The notes beneath the pieces were generated by a model. The model ran no database searches and was not told the DNA's origin. It saw only the letters and a program-made list of their open reading frames with translations. Shown piece by piece: positions 28,235 through 42,300 of a stretch of DNA of 64,000 nt. Source of the DNA: Paraspadella gotoi. Lineage: Eukaryota > Chaetognatha. Where the stretch lies: NCBI GenBank assembly GCA_051294375.1, contig JBJCIZ010000239.1, positions 1,878,581 through 1,942,580 on the forward strand. The letters are read 5' to 3'. The position numbers and the translations under genes are program-made. Position 1 is the first letter of the stretch, and each line of letters begins with the position of its first letter.

Positions 28235-31047
28235 TCACTCATTGTCGTAATCGTCGTCATTCTCTTCGATCATCACTGCATCAGGGGCAACGTTGTCGTC
28301 GTCGTCGACGTCGTCGTCGTCATCATCATCCTCTTCCTCCTCATCATCCTCTTCGCCGTTGACGACGAGCACCTTGTCCAGTGTCTCCATGTCCTCCCCA
28401 CTAAGGTCGTCGTCACTGTACATCCAGTTGGCGTCCAGCGGTTCGCGCGTGAGAATCAAACCGCGATTGTAGAGGGCATTGGCCGTCGTCAACTGGGTAT
28501 TGGTGATTAAAACATTTTAAATATAATATTTATAATATTATTTTTTTAAAGACAAAGCAAAACTCCCAAACCTTTTCCTCCAACGTTCCCGCGGGGAGAT
28601 CCTCCACCCGAACAAAGGCGGGATATTCGCGGACGAGAAACTCGACGTTCTCCGCCTGATCCGCCGGAACCTCGAAACAAGCGGGATCCCTGGCATGATA
28701 TGTCCGCAGATTGTCCGCCGCGTAAAAGACCCAGACGGCGTCGTTCTCCATCACAAGACGGAGGATCCTCTTCCGCGCCACCTTGATCGGCGTCTCTGGC
28801 GCCAGCTCCACCGCGCCGGCGACGCGACCCTCGTCCGACCGCCAGTACTCCCCGGCGCCGCGACAACTTCGCCCGTCCTCCTCGACGGCGAAGGACGGCG
28901 GGAGAGAGTCGTGGACGAAGGCTTTGGCCAACTGATCGACGGCGGCGTCGACGGGCGCGTGGGACTTGAGCTTGTCAAACAGATCGGAGACTCTCGTTAA
29001 GAAAGTCTGCCGCTCGGAGGTTTCTTGATCCTGGTTACTGATGCCCACGTGATCGAGGTAGCCGAGGGGAAGACCCCGTCGAAAGTCGACGTCGTCCTGA
29101 ACGGCGGCGGCGAGGGCTTGGGGGATCATCTTCTCGAAGAGGTCGGCCCACGAGGTTTTTTGGTAAGTGGAGACTGTGATATGGAGCGAGTGTCGATCGT
29201 CCTGTGTGACGGCTTGATGAATCACGCCCCGGGGAAAGTAGAGCAAATCGCCCGGCTCCAACTCGGCGTCCAAAATGCACTCGCCCAAGTCGCTCTGCTC
29301 GAGGTTGGGACTGGAGAATCGCGGAAGAGTCTCTTCGGGCTTCCGCGGATCGTAGAGGCGCCACCTCTTCTTCCCTTCCAACTGCAGGACGAAGGCCTCA
29401 ATGTCGTCCCAATGCGGGGCGAAACCCTGCGACCCCGGCGGCGTCAGATAGACATTGGCGCCGACGAAGCTGCCGAAATATTCTTGCAGCGTCGAGAGCA
29501 TCTTCCAGCATCTCGTCGAGTAGGTTTGGGGATTGAGAAGACGCACGGAGCAGCCTTGTTGATAAAAGTCCCAGACGACGGAGGCGTGGGCGCGTCCGGC
29601 CGGATTGTGGGTCTCTCGACGACCGGATTTGCTGAAGGTGACGACGTCGATGTTTTGGCCAAATAGAAGCGAGTGTCGTCGGAGGATCGAGTCCAATTCG
29701 GCCGTGGAGAACCACCCCGCGTTGTAGTCGGCGTTTTTCCGCTTTACCAACAGCGGCTTTCTCTCCCACAGTTTGGCGAAAAACTTGGGAGGTTCCACCG
29801 GAGAGAGGAGCCACTCGAAAGCGAGGCGACCTTCCACGGCGCTGTCGGCGTCGACGTCCAACCGGCGCCATCCGGGAATCGAAGAAAACTTGAGCGACTT
29901 TGATGAAGAGGAAGCCGGAATCTCGGATCGCTCCGTCTTGGGCGATTTGTCAGCAGGGTCGCGCTTAAGATCTTCTTTTTCTTCGTCGACGGGTTTCTTC
30001 AAAATTCCTTTCAATTCAATCGACGCCGAATCTTCCCTTCTTTTCATGACCGACTTGTCGGCCGCCATACCCGACTTGGCGGCCTCCACCCTCTCTAACG
30101 CATCGACCTTGTTGACGGCGTTGTTACTTTTTCTCTTCTTGTTCTTGGCCGCCTTACGGGCTTTGGCGCTCTCCACGATGGACTCCATCTTTTCGGCGGT
30201 GATGAGGACGCGACTGTGGCGGTACACGCCAGGCTTTACTTTGTCTGAATGGAAAAGGAAAAAAACGCCATAGGTCCTCTTCGCATCCTTCACGTTTGTT
30301 ATTCCTTGACCTCAATGGATAGATGGATCTGATGGTAGTTCGTCTAGCTTTTCTCTCTTGAGTCTTCAACTTACCCTCAAGAAACTAACGTCAAACTCCC
30401 AAGTTCTTATGGAGCTTTAAATAATTGTTTTTTTTTTTGTATTTTACGTTAATAAAACTCTAATATATCTACGTTACTTCGTTGTCATTTTCTTATTTTA
30501 TGAAAGTGCTATTTTTCTAACAAAACGTTTAAAGTTTTGATATACTATAAAACTGCCTCAACAATATAATCGTCAAGCGCGTTGACTCACCAGCCGCTTT
30601 TCCGAAAACCATCTCCATCTCGGATTTCACGGGTTCCATCTTTCCATCCTCCTCCTCGTCGCTCTCGCTCCTCCTCCTCTTCTTCTTACTCGATTTCGCT
30701 TCGAATTTCTTCTTCGCTCTTTCAACGAAGACGCCGGCGGCGGCGCCACCCGCGCCACCATTCGCCGCTCCGCCTCCGCCCCTCTTACCCACTTCCTTTC
30801 CCGCCGCTTCTCGACGAGCGAGGGTCTTCTCGACGCTCTCCTTCAAATCATCGTCCCTCTTCGCCTCCTTCTCTTCCCTCGTCTTTCTCTTTCTCTTCTT
30901 CTTCCTCTTCTTCTCTTCCGCCTCCTCCCTCAGTTTCTGTCTCTTCAACCTTTCGGCCTTCAAGAAAGAGACGACGTTGTCTCGCTTGTGATTTTGTCTC
31001 GCGACGCATTTGTCTTTGAACGCCTCAAAGGCGGAAACGCCGGACAT
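28235..31047 (-). CDS. RIOX1: Ribosomal oxygenase / histone demethylase NO66
   Basis: Three exons (31047-30591, 30244-28572, 28492-28235) give about 795 aa, longer than the 641 aa of human. The JmjC catalytic core is clear: FEWLLSPVEPPKFF, NVYLTPPGSQGFAPHWDDIEAFVLQLE with the metal-binding His-x-Asp, LEPGDLLYFPRGVIHQA with the distal His, then a winged-helix-like C-terminal region (FVRVEDLPAG, YNRGLIL). NO66 is a nucleolar Fe(II)/2-oxoglutarate enzyme that hydroxylates ribosomal protein uL2 and demethylates histone H3. Exon 1 adds about 150 Lys/Arg/Glu-rich residues; its link to exon 2 rests on a good donor and matching phase. The last exon ends in a long Asp/Glu tail, which I have not seen in the human protein. 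Confidence 0.93.
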
Positions 31048-31354
31048 TATTCTAGAAATAAAACAAATACCATTTCATGAATAATAATTATCTAAAAAAA
31101 ACAATTAACAGACAAAATGTAACAAATGGTTTTTGAAAAAAATATATGCATCATTAAAATTAGTGGGTGGACGTGATTCCTGAGTGCACATGTTTTTAAC
31201 AATTTTGTAGTAGCAATAATTAACTAAAAGGAGAATAGAAAATACATATTGACTTTAGACTAGTGCAGAAAAAAAGTTTGTATAAATTCACGAAAGGTCT
31301 CTGTAAGACAAACTCTCGTTGGAATTTGTTGCTCATCACCTCTAAAAACTATTT

Positions 31355-31963
31355 TCAATTCTCAACGCATGAAACGGAAAAGCCGAGAATACTTTTGACT
31401 CTCTCCACCTCCGAATGCCCGATGTCTTCAAGCACCGCGACGACCTCTCTTCGATTCAACGGCGCCACGCCCCTTTCCGGCATCCCGTGATTGAGTCGCC
31501 ACCTTTGCAGCATCCTCATCGGCCTCATGAGGGCGTTGCGGTCGGCGGCTATCTCGTCCACGTCTCTTTGGCAGAGACCGCCGGCGAGCACGCCGACATC
31601 GACCCAGACGTCGGAAATGGCGTCGCAGAGTCGCATCATCTCGTGCTCCTCCAAGCGCCTCGTCTCGAACTCGCTCGGTTCGTTCGACTCGGCGATCTGC
31701 GTTCCCTCGCAGAGATGAGGGTACTCTTGGACGAGGCATCGAAAGAACTCGGCCACGCGGGCCTCGTCGCTAGTGTACATTTTCATCAAGAGATGGCGAC
31801 ATCGGTTTTTTCTCGACTTGACTTCGTCGTTGAGAATCTCGAGGTCGTCCTGATCGAGGAGGCGTGCCGCGTAGAGGACGTGGCAAACGTCTTTCGGCTC
31901 GAGGTCCGACATCGACTTTCGCCATATTTTTCTAAGTCGGAGACGCCCTTGCTCCAGGGTCAT
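31355..31963 (-). CDS. CARD plus death-domain adaptor, CRADD/RAIDD-like
   Basis: A single exon of 202 aa. The N-terminal about 90 residues resemble a CARD (RLRLRKIWRKSMSDL through FFRCLVQEYPHL). The C-terminal about 85 residues resemble a death domain (LCDAISDVWVDVGVLAGGLCQRDVDEIAAD through the MLQRWRLNHG segment, where family death domains have LLxxWxxxxG). CARD followed by death domain at about 200 aa is the layout of CRADD/RAIDD (199 aa), which links PIDD1 to caspase-2. Identity to CRADD is low by eye, so this is a fold- and layout-based call; another death-fold adaptor is possible. The start was chosen at the ATG after a poly-A leader because the upstream in-frame extension is low complexity. 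Confidence 0.65.
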   Translation of the reverse strand: MTLEQGRLRLRKIWRKSMSDLEPKDVCHVLYAARLLDQDDLEILNDEVKSRKNRCRHLLMKMYTSDEARVAEFFRCLVQEYPHLCEGTQIAESNEPSEFETRRLEEHEMMRLCDAISDVWVDVGVLAGGLCQRDVDEIAADRNALMRPMRMLQRWRLNHGMPERGVAPLNRREVVAVLEDIGHSEVERVKSILGFSVSCVEN

Positions 31964-32200
31964 CCTTTTTTTTTTTTTGTTAAACGGGGGAAAATAAAAC
32001 AAAAATATATATCTTTGTTTTAACGACTAGATAATAACTGCATAACTTAACAATTCACCTATAACAATTATTCCAATAATAAACCCTTAGATTAAAACGA
32101 CCATCGAAAAAAGACAAGAGGGTAAGTCAACGTTACTCTGCCTTTTTCAGATTTGGTAAGGAAAAAAGGGGGTAGGTTGGGGGAAAGGGAAAGTATGGGG

Positions 32201-34473
<2,273 letters not shown>

Positions 34474-34485
34474 GATGAAGTTGAC

Positions 34486-34511
34486 CTTCACTGTTGACCT
34501 TCACTGTCGAC
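34486..34511. repeat. Short direct repeat before SLC35E2
   Basis: GTTGACCTTCACT occurs twice in direct succession in the 5' leader region of the SLC35E2 gene. Confidence 0.8.
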
Positions 34512-34755
34512 GACGTATTTTTATCACATAAGTACATTACTTCATATCACATCAAATTTTTCTCCTAAAGAACAAAAATAAATATAAAAAAAAAATTTAA
34601 CAAAGGCTGTTCGTAATCACAACACTGTTATCATAATCATAACTCTGTTATAGTTGTCATAATTATAACACGAGTGAAAAGGAGAAAACAAAACTCATTG
34701 ATCAATAACACAAATTTTCATAATCACAATTTTGTAATTATTAATGACTTAATAG

Positions 34756-34942
34756 TCAATCGTTTATTTTTGTGCAAGATTCATTCATAAAGCTGCTCAT
34801 TTGTAAACGGTATGCACTATGCACCCTCATTCCAATGTTTTTCAAGGGGCCGAGCACACGAGTCTCCTCTTTCTCTTGAAAGACTTGGTCAGGATCTTTG
34901 CCTTCGTAAAATCGAATTGTCCCTTCCAACTCAGAAAACTGA
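34756..34942 (-). other. Orphan open exon, unknown product
   Basis: A good acceptor (TTTTTTTTCTCAG) is followed by 61 open codons to a TGA, encoding ELEGTIRFYEGKDPDQVF and so on, with no family I recognise. Its codons are more AT-rich than those of the neighbouring genes and no matching upstream exon or start was found. It lies in the 835-bp gap between PSMD12 and SLC35E2. It may be a terminal exon of a small gene, an alternative exon, or chance. Confidence 0.3.
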
Positions 34943-35308
34943 GAAAAAAAAAGAAGCATATATATCTACATATAAAATTAATAATTAGATACCAAATTAG
35001 AAACATCGCTCTCGAAAGTTGCAGTTATTTCGATTATCGTTGATTGCGTTCATACAGGTTAATAAGGTTTCTTAAAACTAACCTTGATGAACTAATTCTG
35101 GGTGAAGACTTCCCCGTCAATGTTTGTTATTTTAGTTTTATAAAGGAAACGCCTTAAATATAAACATGTTTAAAACGACGGAGACAAAGAAATAATTGGC
35201 GCCACCGATATTTGGCGAAATTCGCTGACAAAAGTAAAAGGAAATTACGGGGAAAGCAGTTGTGTCTTTATCACTAAATAATATTGTAATATTGTCAGCC
35301 GCAGCCGC

Positions 35309-35661
35309 TCAGACTTTCATCTGATGGATCATCTCCTCTTTGTTGATCAAGTGCGTGGTCTTATTGACGAGGGTCATGAGCTGGCTGAGGCTGTTCGACC
35401 ACTCGTCGAGGATGTGATTGGGATCTTGCGTTGCAGCGAACTGGACGATCCCGTCCAGTCGGTCCACCTTGGCGAAGACCGTCTTCTTCGTCACCAGGCT
35501 GGAGAGGAACTCTTCCGCCTCCGCTTCCTTCAAGTCCAAGAGTTCGGCCATGCTGTGGTGGGGGAGGGGGAGAAAGAAGGGGGGTTGAATGTTATATAAG
35601 GTAAGAAAAAATAGCCTATTAAACTTTAGACTAAATTAGAGGCGACAAAATTTATATATCT

Positions 35662-35703
<42 letters not shown>

Positions 35704-36420
35704 ACCGTTTCATGGTGACTCTTGTGTAAAACTTGGCCATGATTCTGATGTTGTGTTCGACGACGCGATTCTTAAACTCATTCCATCTCTTCTCTCCGCT
35801 GGCGTCGGAGGGAAAAACCGTCGTCACTGGATCCGCTGCTGTGCCGTTGCGGAGGGACGGCGAATAGAGGGCCACTGGAGATGATAAAATCTCATTTGCA
35901 TATTGGACCATTAAAGTTCCACCATTTTTTCTTAACTTTACGACACAGCGGATGCGTAATTTAGAATGCTGCCAAAGTTTTTTTTTTTTTTTTTTTTTTA
36001 GACTTTGCCAACATCAGCCCTTGATCAGCAAAAATGTTTTTTTTTTCGCAAAATGCGTTTAGAAAAAACGGGGACAATAGAATGAAGGCATCTCGTTAAG
36101 TTAGTTCAGATAAAAAAAAAGTATATTTTATAATTGTACTCATAAATGTAACTAAATATACAGCTGGTAAAAATCCATGGACAATACGGATCTCCCGGTT
36201 ACGAAAATCCACTCCCCCCAGCCAACACTTATTTATTTTTTTTTTATTATTATTTATTTACCAGTCTCCCTCCAATTGATGAGCTCGGGAGTAGTGAAGA
36301 TTTTGACCAACTGATGATAAACGGGGATCTCTTCGAGATTCTTGTCCGTCTTGATCCGCTGGATCAGATCCGATTGCTCGTTGTCGTAAGGGGAGAGGAT
36401 GCAGTAGAGAACCACGTGTC

Positions 36421-36491
<71 letters not shown>

Positions 36492-38133
36492 ATCATTATC
36501 ACATTATTAAGCAACTCCGCAGCAGGAGATAAGAAAAATCAATGAGGATCAAATTGAGCTTATGGCAAAAAACATTTCGCCCCTTCCCAAGTCCCACTCT
36601 CCCTACCAACCTGTCAGGAACAAACTCTTGTGGAATTCTCGATTGGATCTTTGTGGAAATCGACTCACCTCAACACCTCCTTCATCTTGTCCTCGTCGTC
36701 GAGCACGGTCTTCGTGTTGTAGATGGCCTTGTAGTGTTTGCAGACGGCCAAGTAGGATTCCTCGTGAAGATCGACGCGGATCATGAGTCTGTAGAATCGG
36801 AGCTTGTACTCCTCGGTTCCCTCCTCGTCGAAGAACCGGGTGGAGATTTTCTTGGAAATGATCTGCGTCCGGATGAAGTCGTCCTTCGCCAGGCAGAGAC
36901 GCATTTGCTCCAGGATGAAGTCCACTTTTTCTTTTTTCTCCATCGAACCGTAGGTTTCGACCTGGGATTATCATCGGGTTTGGGAGAAAGAAATTAGAAT
37001 GGAGAGATATTAATATGGATGTTGATTGTTGAATGTTTATTAGGAATTTGAATACTTTGTCGTTAGTGTCAATGAAGGTAATCCGCTTTGAAGACTTTGT
37101 AATAAAAGCTTCATAAAATTGTGATCCGTTTCATGAATTTAAATCTCATATTATGGCAACAGCCGGGTTGCCTGTGATGCCAATTGGGATGGGGCATCTC
37201 ACTGTTGGCTTTGGGGGCTTCCGACACTCAGTGACGCCTCCTGTCACTGGCGCAGTTACCCTAGAACGGTCTCCCTTTGCCAACACAGGGAAGTCGTTAG
37301 AACTGTGGATGAAACGCAACGCTTGGGATGGTGCGTTCCCCCTCTTAGCCAATGATATTGACTGAACGATGGTGGACGTGAGGCGGTGTGAATATACCGC
37401 CACAGAATCTCATTTAATCTCATGTAATTTTGTAATTGTTATCCAAAAATCTTAATTTATCGAATTTTCAAAAGACGACGACTAATAAATAACCTGCAAT
37501 TCTTGCAAAACGGTGGCGGCTTCGGTGATGTTTCCCTCGGCCTCGCGAATTTCCGCCAACGTCCGCGTGAGGCGCGCGCGTTCGTTCTCCACGTAAATTT
37601 TTCCCGCCGTCACCGTGCGAAGAGTGTCGATGAGCTGAAAGATTTGATGTTGTACGATGTTTTCATACAAATTTTTTATCTACTACGACAGATATACGAA
37701 GCGACACCTTTAATTTGGTCTCCTTGTCCGGAGTCTGCTCCACGTATGCGACGCAAGTCTGGACCATCTTGGTGACGGCCTGCTTCAACTGACTTCGCTT
37801 CTTGGACAGAGCCATCACGTTGTCGTTGAGGAGATTCCAGTCTTTCTTGTCGAAGCACAACTCGACGATGCAGACGAGGATGCGGCCTAAGAAACAAAAC
37901 AAAGTTGACGAAACAAAAAAAAAAAGAAAAAACAAAAGAGAAACAAAACCGAGGACTTCCGAACCGGTGGAAACGGCGTCGGCGGCGGTCCGGGTCTGCT
38001 TCTCCAGAGTGTAGAGCTGCTCGAGCGCCTCCTCCAGTCTCCCGGATTTAGCGAGGGCCTTCAGTTCGGGAATGGCCTTGTCCACCTCCGCGCTGTAGTC
38101 CACCTCCATCTTTACCAAAGTGTTATCAGTCAT
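35309..38133 (-). CDS. PSMD12: 26S proteasome regulatory subunit Rpn5
   Basis: Seven exons (38133-37950, 37886-37708, 37634-37494, 36961-36669, 36419-36262, 35874-35706, 35552-35309) give 455 aa, almost exactly the human length (456). Conserved stretches run throughout: [82 protein letters not shown], then the PCI domain with [19 protein letters not shown] and a C-terminal helix ending [17 protein letters not shown]. Rpn5 is a scaffold of the 19S lid. Microsatellites abut exons 5 and 6, and intron 3 carries an R1 repeat. Confidence 0.97.
35669..35702. repeat. (CT)n microsatellite at a PSMD12 5' splice site
   Basis: About 34 bases of CT (GA in the sense of the gene) begin immediately after the GTTAGAG donor of PSMD12 exon 6. 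Confidence 0.9.
35889..35901 (-). repeat. Intronic ATGCAAATGAGAT motif, PSMD12 intron 5
   Basis: Exact consensus in the gene's sense, 15 bases before the acceptor. Confidence 0.7.
36431..36489. repeat. (GA)n microsatellite forming the PSMD12 intron 4 pyrimidine tract
   Basis: About 58 bases of GA on the + strand read as CT in the gene's sense and end about a dozen bases before the acceptor of PSMD12 exon 5, so the repeat itself serves as the polypyrimidine tract. Confidence 0.9.
37152..37403 (-). repeat. Dispersed repeat family R1, copy B (inverted)
   Basis: Reverse complement of the family seen at 27121-27346 and 45165-45419, in PSMD12 intron 3. AATCTCAT occurs on both flanks (37142-37149 and 37406-37413), which could be an 8-bp target-site duplication. 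Internal inverted repeats (CAGTGAC...GTCACTG and GGCGGT...ACCGCC) suggest a folded RNA or DNA. Confidence 0.85.
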
Positions 38134-38427
38134 TTTTATTAATTTAGTATAAAGTTCGTTACTGCTAAAAAAAAATATGTGATAACATAAAATTAACCGA
38201 CGAATTGTAGAATGTATAAAAGAACAAAAAATGAACTACTATGCTACAAATTGTGTAGACATTGTTAAAAATTTGGAATATTCTTGCCGAAAAATTGACA
38301 ATCGCTATCGTCAAAAACAAACAAAAACAATAACAAAAATTGGCTTCGTAGGCATTAAAACAATAACAATTTTATCTAAGATAATAAGAAAAAAAAAAAA
38401 AAAACAGGTACAAAAAACAACGATTTC

Positions 38428-39036
38428 TCAGCGATCCTCGTCCAATAATTCCCACAAGGCGTTGGTGACATCGAATCCCGACATTTCTTTCGCGTTGAAT
38501 TCAAACTCTTCGACACCGGAGACGAGAACGGCCACGCCCCTCACCGAGTCCTTCGGGGCGTCGGGATCGAACTCCACGCCGGTCAAGTTCGTGTACAACC
38601 GGAACTTTGCTCTCTCGGCGCGCTCGGCGTCTCTTCGACGCCGGTGCCATCCTTCCGCATCGCCGCCGAGTCTCCGCAGTTCCTCGTCGAGGGCGTCCTT
38701 TTCCGCGCGCAGCTTCTCGGCGTCGGCGGACTCCTCGGCCAATCGCCCCTGGATCGTCGCCTTCTCGTCGCGGAGTCGAAGAGTCGTTTTCTCGATCTCC
38801 TCCAGATTCTGACGACAGGTTTGAAGAAGAAGACCAAGATCCTCGGCGGCGCCCTGCACGGCGACGACGTCGTCCTCCAGCGTGGCGGATTCGCCGGCGG
38901 CGAGCGCGTCGGCGAGGCGGCGCGCCTGCGTCGATTCGGCGGCGTCGACGGCGACTTCGTCCTCGTCGCCTTCGTCGTCGTACATGGCGGAGATTTCGTC
39001 GCAAAGAGACGGGTTTTGCGATTTAGTATTAGACAT
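38428..39036 (-). CDS. SPC24: Kinetochore protein Spc24
   Basis: A single exon of 202 aa; human SPC24 is 197 aa. The middle (about residues 60-140) is a charged coiled coil. The C-terminal about 60 residues match the Spc24 globular domain: LYTNLTGVEFDPDAPKDSVRG, then a beta strand ending in FEFNAKEMSGFDVTNALWELLDED, where human has LYHQVSKIEWDYE and DYLWSLVDTEW. Spc24 with Spc25 anchors the Ndc80 complex to the inner kinetochore. Sequence conservation outside the globular domain is low in this family. The N-terminal 60 residues are acidic. Confidence 0.82.
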   Translation of the reverse strand: MSNTKSQNPSLCDEISAMYDDEGDEDEVAVDAAESTQARRLADALAAGESATLEDDVVAVQGAAEDLGLLLQTCRQNLEEIEKTTLRLRDEKATIQGRLAEESADAEKLRAEKDALDEELRRLGGDAEGWHRRRRDAERAERAKFRLYTNLTGVEFDPDAPKDSVRGVAVLVSGVEEFEFNAKEMSGFDVTNALWELLDEDR

Positions 39037-39303
39037 TTTTTTTAAACTTTTTTTAAAATTTATTCCTTGGGTTATATGGCCAATTAATTATCTTAAAGAT
39101 ATTTAATAATATCTCGGATTTAGCGATAAAGAAATTGAGACGTTTTATTCTAATGACTTAGATTGGAATTATAGAAACAATAAAGCACAGCCGTTTAATC
39201 AATAAAAAGGTTTAACAAATAAAGTATTTTTAATCAATGATAATTAAAGAGGACTATCGATGTGCAATGCGTCAAATTCTTCCCGATGCCACGCCCCCTT
39301 TTA

Positions 39304-42300
39304 TCAACCCCGCTCGCAAATGACTTCGACGACGGAGGTTTCCATGGGAACGGGATCCAAACAACGATTGGCAGCTGAGGCGACAATCTCGTCGAGAAGG
39401 CAGTAGACTACGTTTTCGTCGGAGACGAAGCGCCACAGGTAAAGTTGGAGGTAGTGGGCGTCGACCTGAATCTGTTGGAGTCCGTAGCGGGAGAAAGTCC
39501 GTAGGCGGACGCACTCGAGGAGCGTCTTGAGTGAGATTTTGACGATGCCCGTCAGGATGGAGACTCGAGAAAACTCGACCGGGCTGAAGATCTCGATCTT
39601 TTCCGAGAAAAGCTTTTGGATGTTGGAGATGAGCGAGTTGCCGAGGGAAGAGGCGGCGGTGGAGCCGCCCCACGCGGCGGCGAAGCGCCCGCCGCGGGGG
39701 AACGTGCGGCGGCTGGAATCGCTGCCGACGCTGCGTTCAGGGAGGGAGGAGTCTTCGAAGAGTTGGCCGACCTGGATGTGCGGGAGAGGACAAAGGGTAA
39801 ACTGGGACAACTGACAATTATGACAATTAAATCGTTAATTATTTAGCTATTAATGGAACCACAAATAAACATGATCATTTACTAATGTAAAATAATAATA
39901 TTAAACCTTTAAGGTAATAGAATAAAAATTTATCAAAGCTTAATCAGAATACGACAATATGCAAATGAGATTGAGGAACTCAATCTCATTTCAGACAATT
40001 CACAAATTAATCTGCTACAGAGCCTCCTTCCTTTAAAGAATTCAACAACGATTAAAAGAATGGGTAACAAAAATATAATTTGCATATTATATTTTCGATC
40101 AGCGATAAGTGAAGAAGGTAGATTGTGCCAAAATAAGGCAGGCGAGAAATTTTTATGGAGCTAAATTACATTCGGCATTTCTCATGTAGGAGAAAAATAA
40201 TCGTCGTTGAGATATTATGAATTGCGGCGTATTTGTATTTTTATTTTTTTGTAGATTTAGTCTTTCTGGTAAGGCAACGAAACGACAGGTAGGTTAACCT
40301 GGACATCGACGGCGGTGACGTCCTCGACGACTCGTTTCATGACTCCCCTCACGTTTCGCGGTTCGATCGAGTTCAACCAATCCCGAGTCTCCACGCTCTT
40401 CCTCAACATCTTGACGACGGAGAAAGGGTAAGTATAAACAGGGCAACTCAGGGATCAGCTCCTTCTTGAAAATCTCTCTTTTTACCTGCGATATTTTGAG
40501 CCCCTCGACCCGAACGAAATGATTGAGTAAATTCTGCGAGACTTCGCGAGATTTGGAGGAGAGTTCCGCGATCGTTTCCGGGGAATTCGCGGCCGCCGAG
40601 GCGAAGTTCTCGTCGGCGATGGAAGCGAGGAGGGAAATCGTAGAGTCGGACAGGGACTGTGTAGGGAGAAGGATGAAGGATGAAGAAAACAAAAAAAAGG
40701 ATAAAGAAATTCTTACGTATATATACTTTTTATTCAACTACCTCGCTTTTAAAAACACTCAGTTTAGTAATTCAATACAAATCATTAAAACTCAACCTGA
40801 CAAAAGCGCGATAGAATGATGAGCAACGCCGGGGGAAAATTGGCACTCCTCTCGGCAGAGGCGTCGCAATATTCGGCGCACGTTTTGAGGACGTCGCTCA
40901 AGAATCCAGAAACGAGCTCCTCGTGAACGACGGCGCTGAAGGGATTCCTGAAGTAGCTCTTCAGAGCGAACGTGTTATCCTCCTTGACGAAAGTCCGCAA
41001 ATTGGCCATGACGTTCTTAAACTGCTCCACCACCGACGTCTCTACGTGGGCTAGAAGCTTGAAGAGTCCCGATCCACCCTCTGCCGAACTCGGAGAGTCT
41101 CGTCCGGCGGATCCGGGCTCCATGGTGCTCGGCGCCGCGAGGCTCTGACGCACGTCCATGACGCAGTCGACCAAATGCTGCCCCAGAGCATGTCGATAAA
41201 AGCCGGCACGTTCCTTGGCCGCTTTGGAGACAATCTCGATGCCCGCGCGGGAAAAGTCTGTGTCCGGCAGCAGCTTGTTCATGGCTTGAAGTCGGCGGTG
41301 GAATCGGTCCAGCGCTCGAACTAGGATAGAGTTTTCGCCCGTCTCGTGCTCGAGTCGCACGCGTTCGCCCACCATGGAAAAGTAGCGTTCCATGAGGGAG
41401 TTGACGAAGCCGACGAGCTTCTTGAGGGCGACGGAGTCGAGATTCTCCGATGCTTCGGACATCTTGGCATTCCACAAGAACATTTCGTTGTAGGAGGCGA
41501 TGACGAGGCACATGTTGCTAAGGAATCCATTACATCCTTCGTCGACAAACTCGAGGACGTCCATGGATCGAAGCTCCGGCGAAGGAGAATTAGAGCCGCG
41601 GTCGAGTGTTTCCAGCGGCAGAGGCTGCGGCGGCGCGGAGGATTCTCGCAGGGCGCGGCGCTGCCGCTCGATCGAGGTCCTCTCATGCAGCAGGTCGAGT
41701 TGCGATCGAAGCACCGACAAATCCTCGTCCAACTTGAGGCGGCTGTGGCTTAAAAAGTCTTCGCACAAACTCTCCGGTGGTTCGTTCAGCTCCAGCAGCA
41801 GCTCTACGCACTCGGCCAGCTGCTGGGGCGTGGAGGTCTTGTCGCCGAATCGCTCCTTGAGTTTCTCTCGTAGTCGCTCCACGATGGCGTTGGTTTCGTC
41901 GAAGATTCCCTTGAAGGAGGGCATGTCCTTGTAGGCCTCCAGCACCCGGCGGGCCTTTTGATAAACGCGCACAGCTTGACCGTAGTTTTCCTCGTCCATC
42001 TTGGCCTTCAACGTCGTCGGCAAATCCATGAGGAACTGGAGCTTTTGCAGGAGGCCGTGGACGGAGCCGAGCTTGTTGATGCGCTGGCGACGATCCTCGA
42101 GGGTGGAGGAGATCTGACCGCTGAAATCGGTGATGGACGACATGTTGTCGGCCAGTTGGTTCATCTCGTCCTCCATCTGCCGAAAATCATTCTTCATCCG
42201 CTTGATAGTGTCGGTGGCGGCGATGAATTTGGCGTAGTTCTCGTAGATGAGGGTCCGCATGTCGGAGTCGAGGGCGCGGATCTGTTGGGTCATGTCGCTC

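Noticed and set aside
29025-29666. 213-aa ORF on the + strand
   Set aside because: It is a shadow of the NO66 catalytic exon, which matches a known family on the - strand; GC-rich exons create long antisense ORFs here.
31415-32023. 202-aa ORF on the + strand
   Set aside because: Antisense shadow of the CARD-death-domain gene, with no motif of its own.
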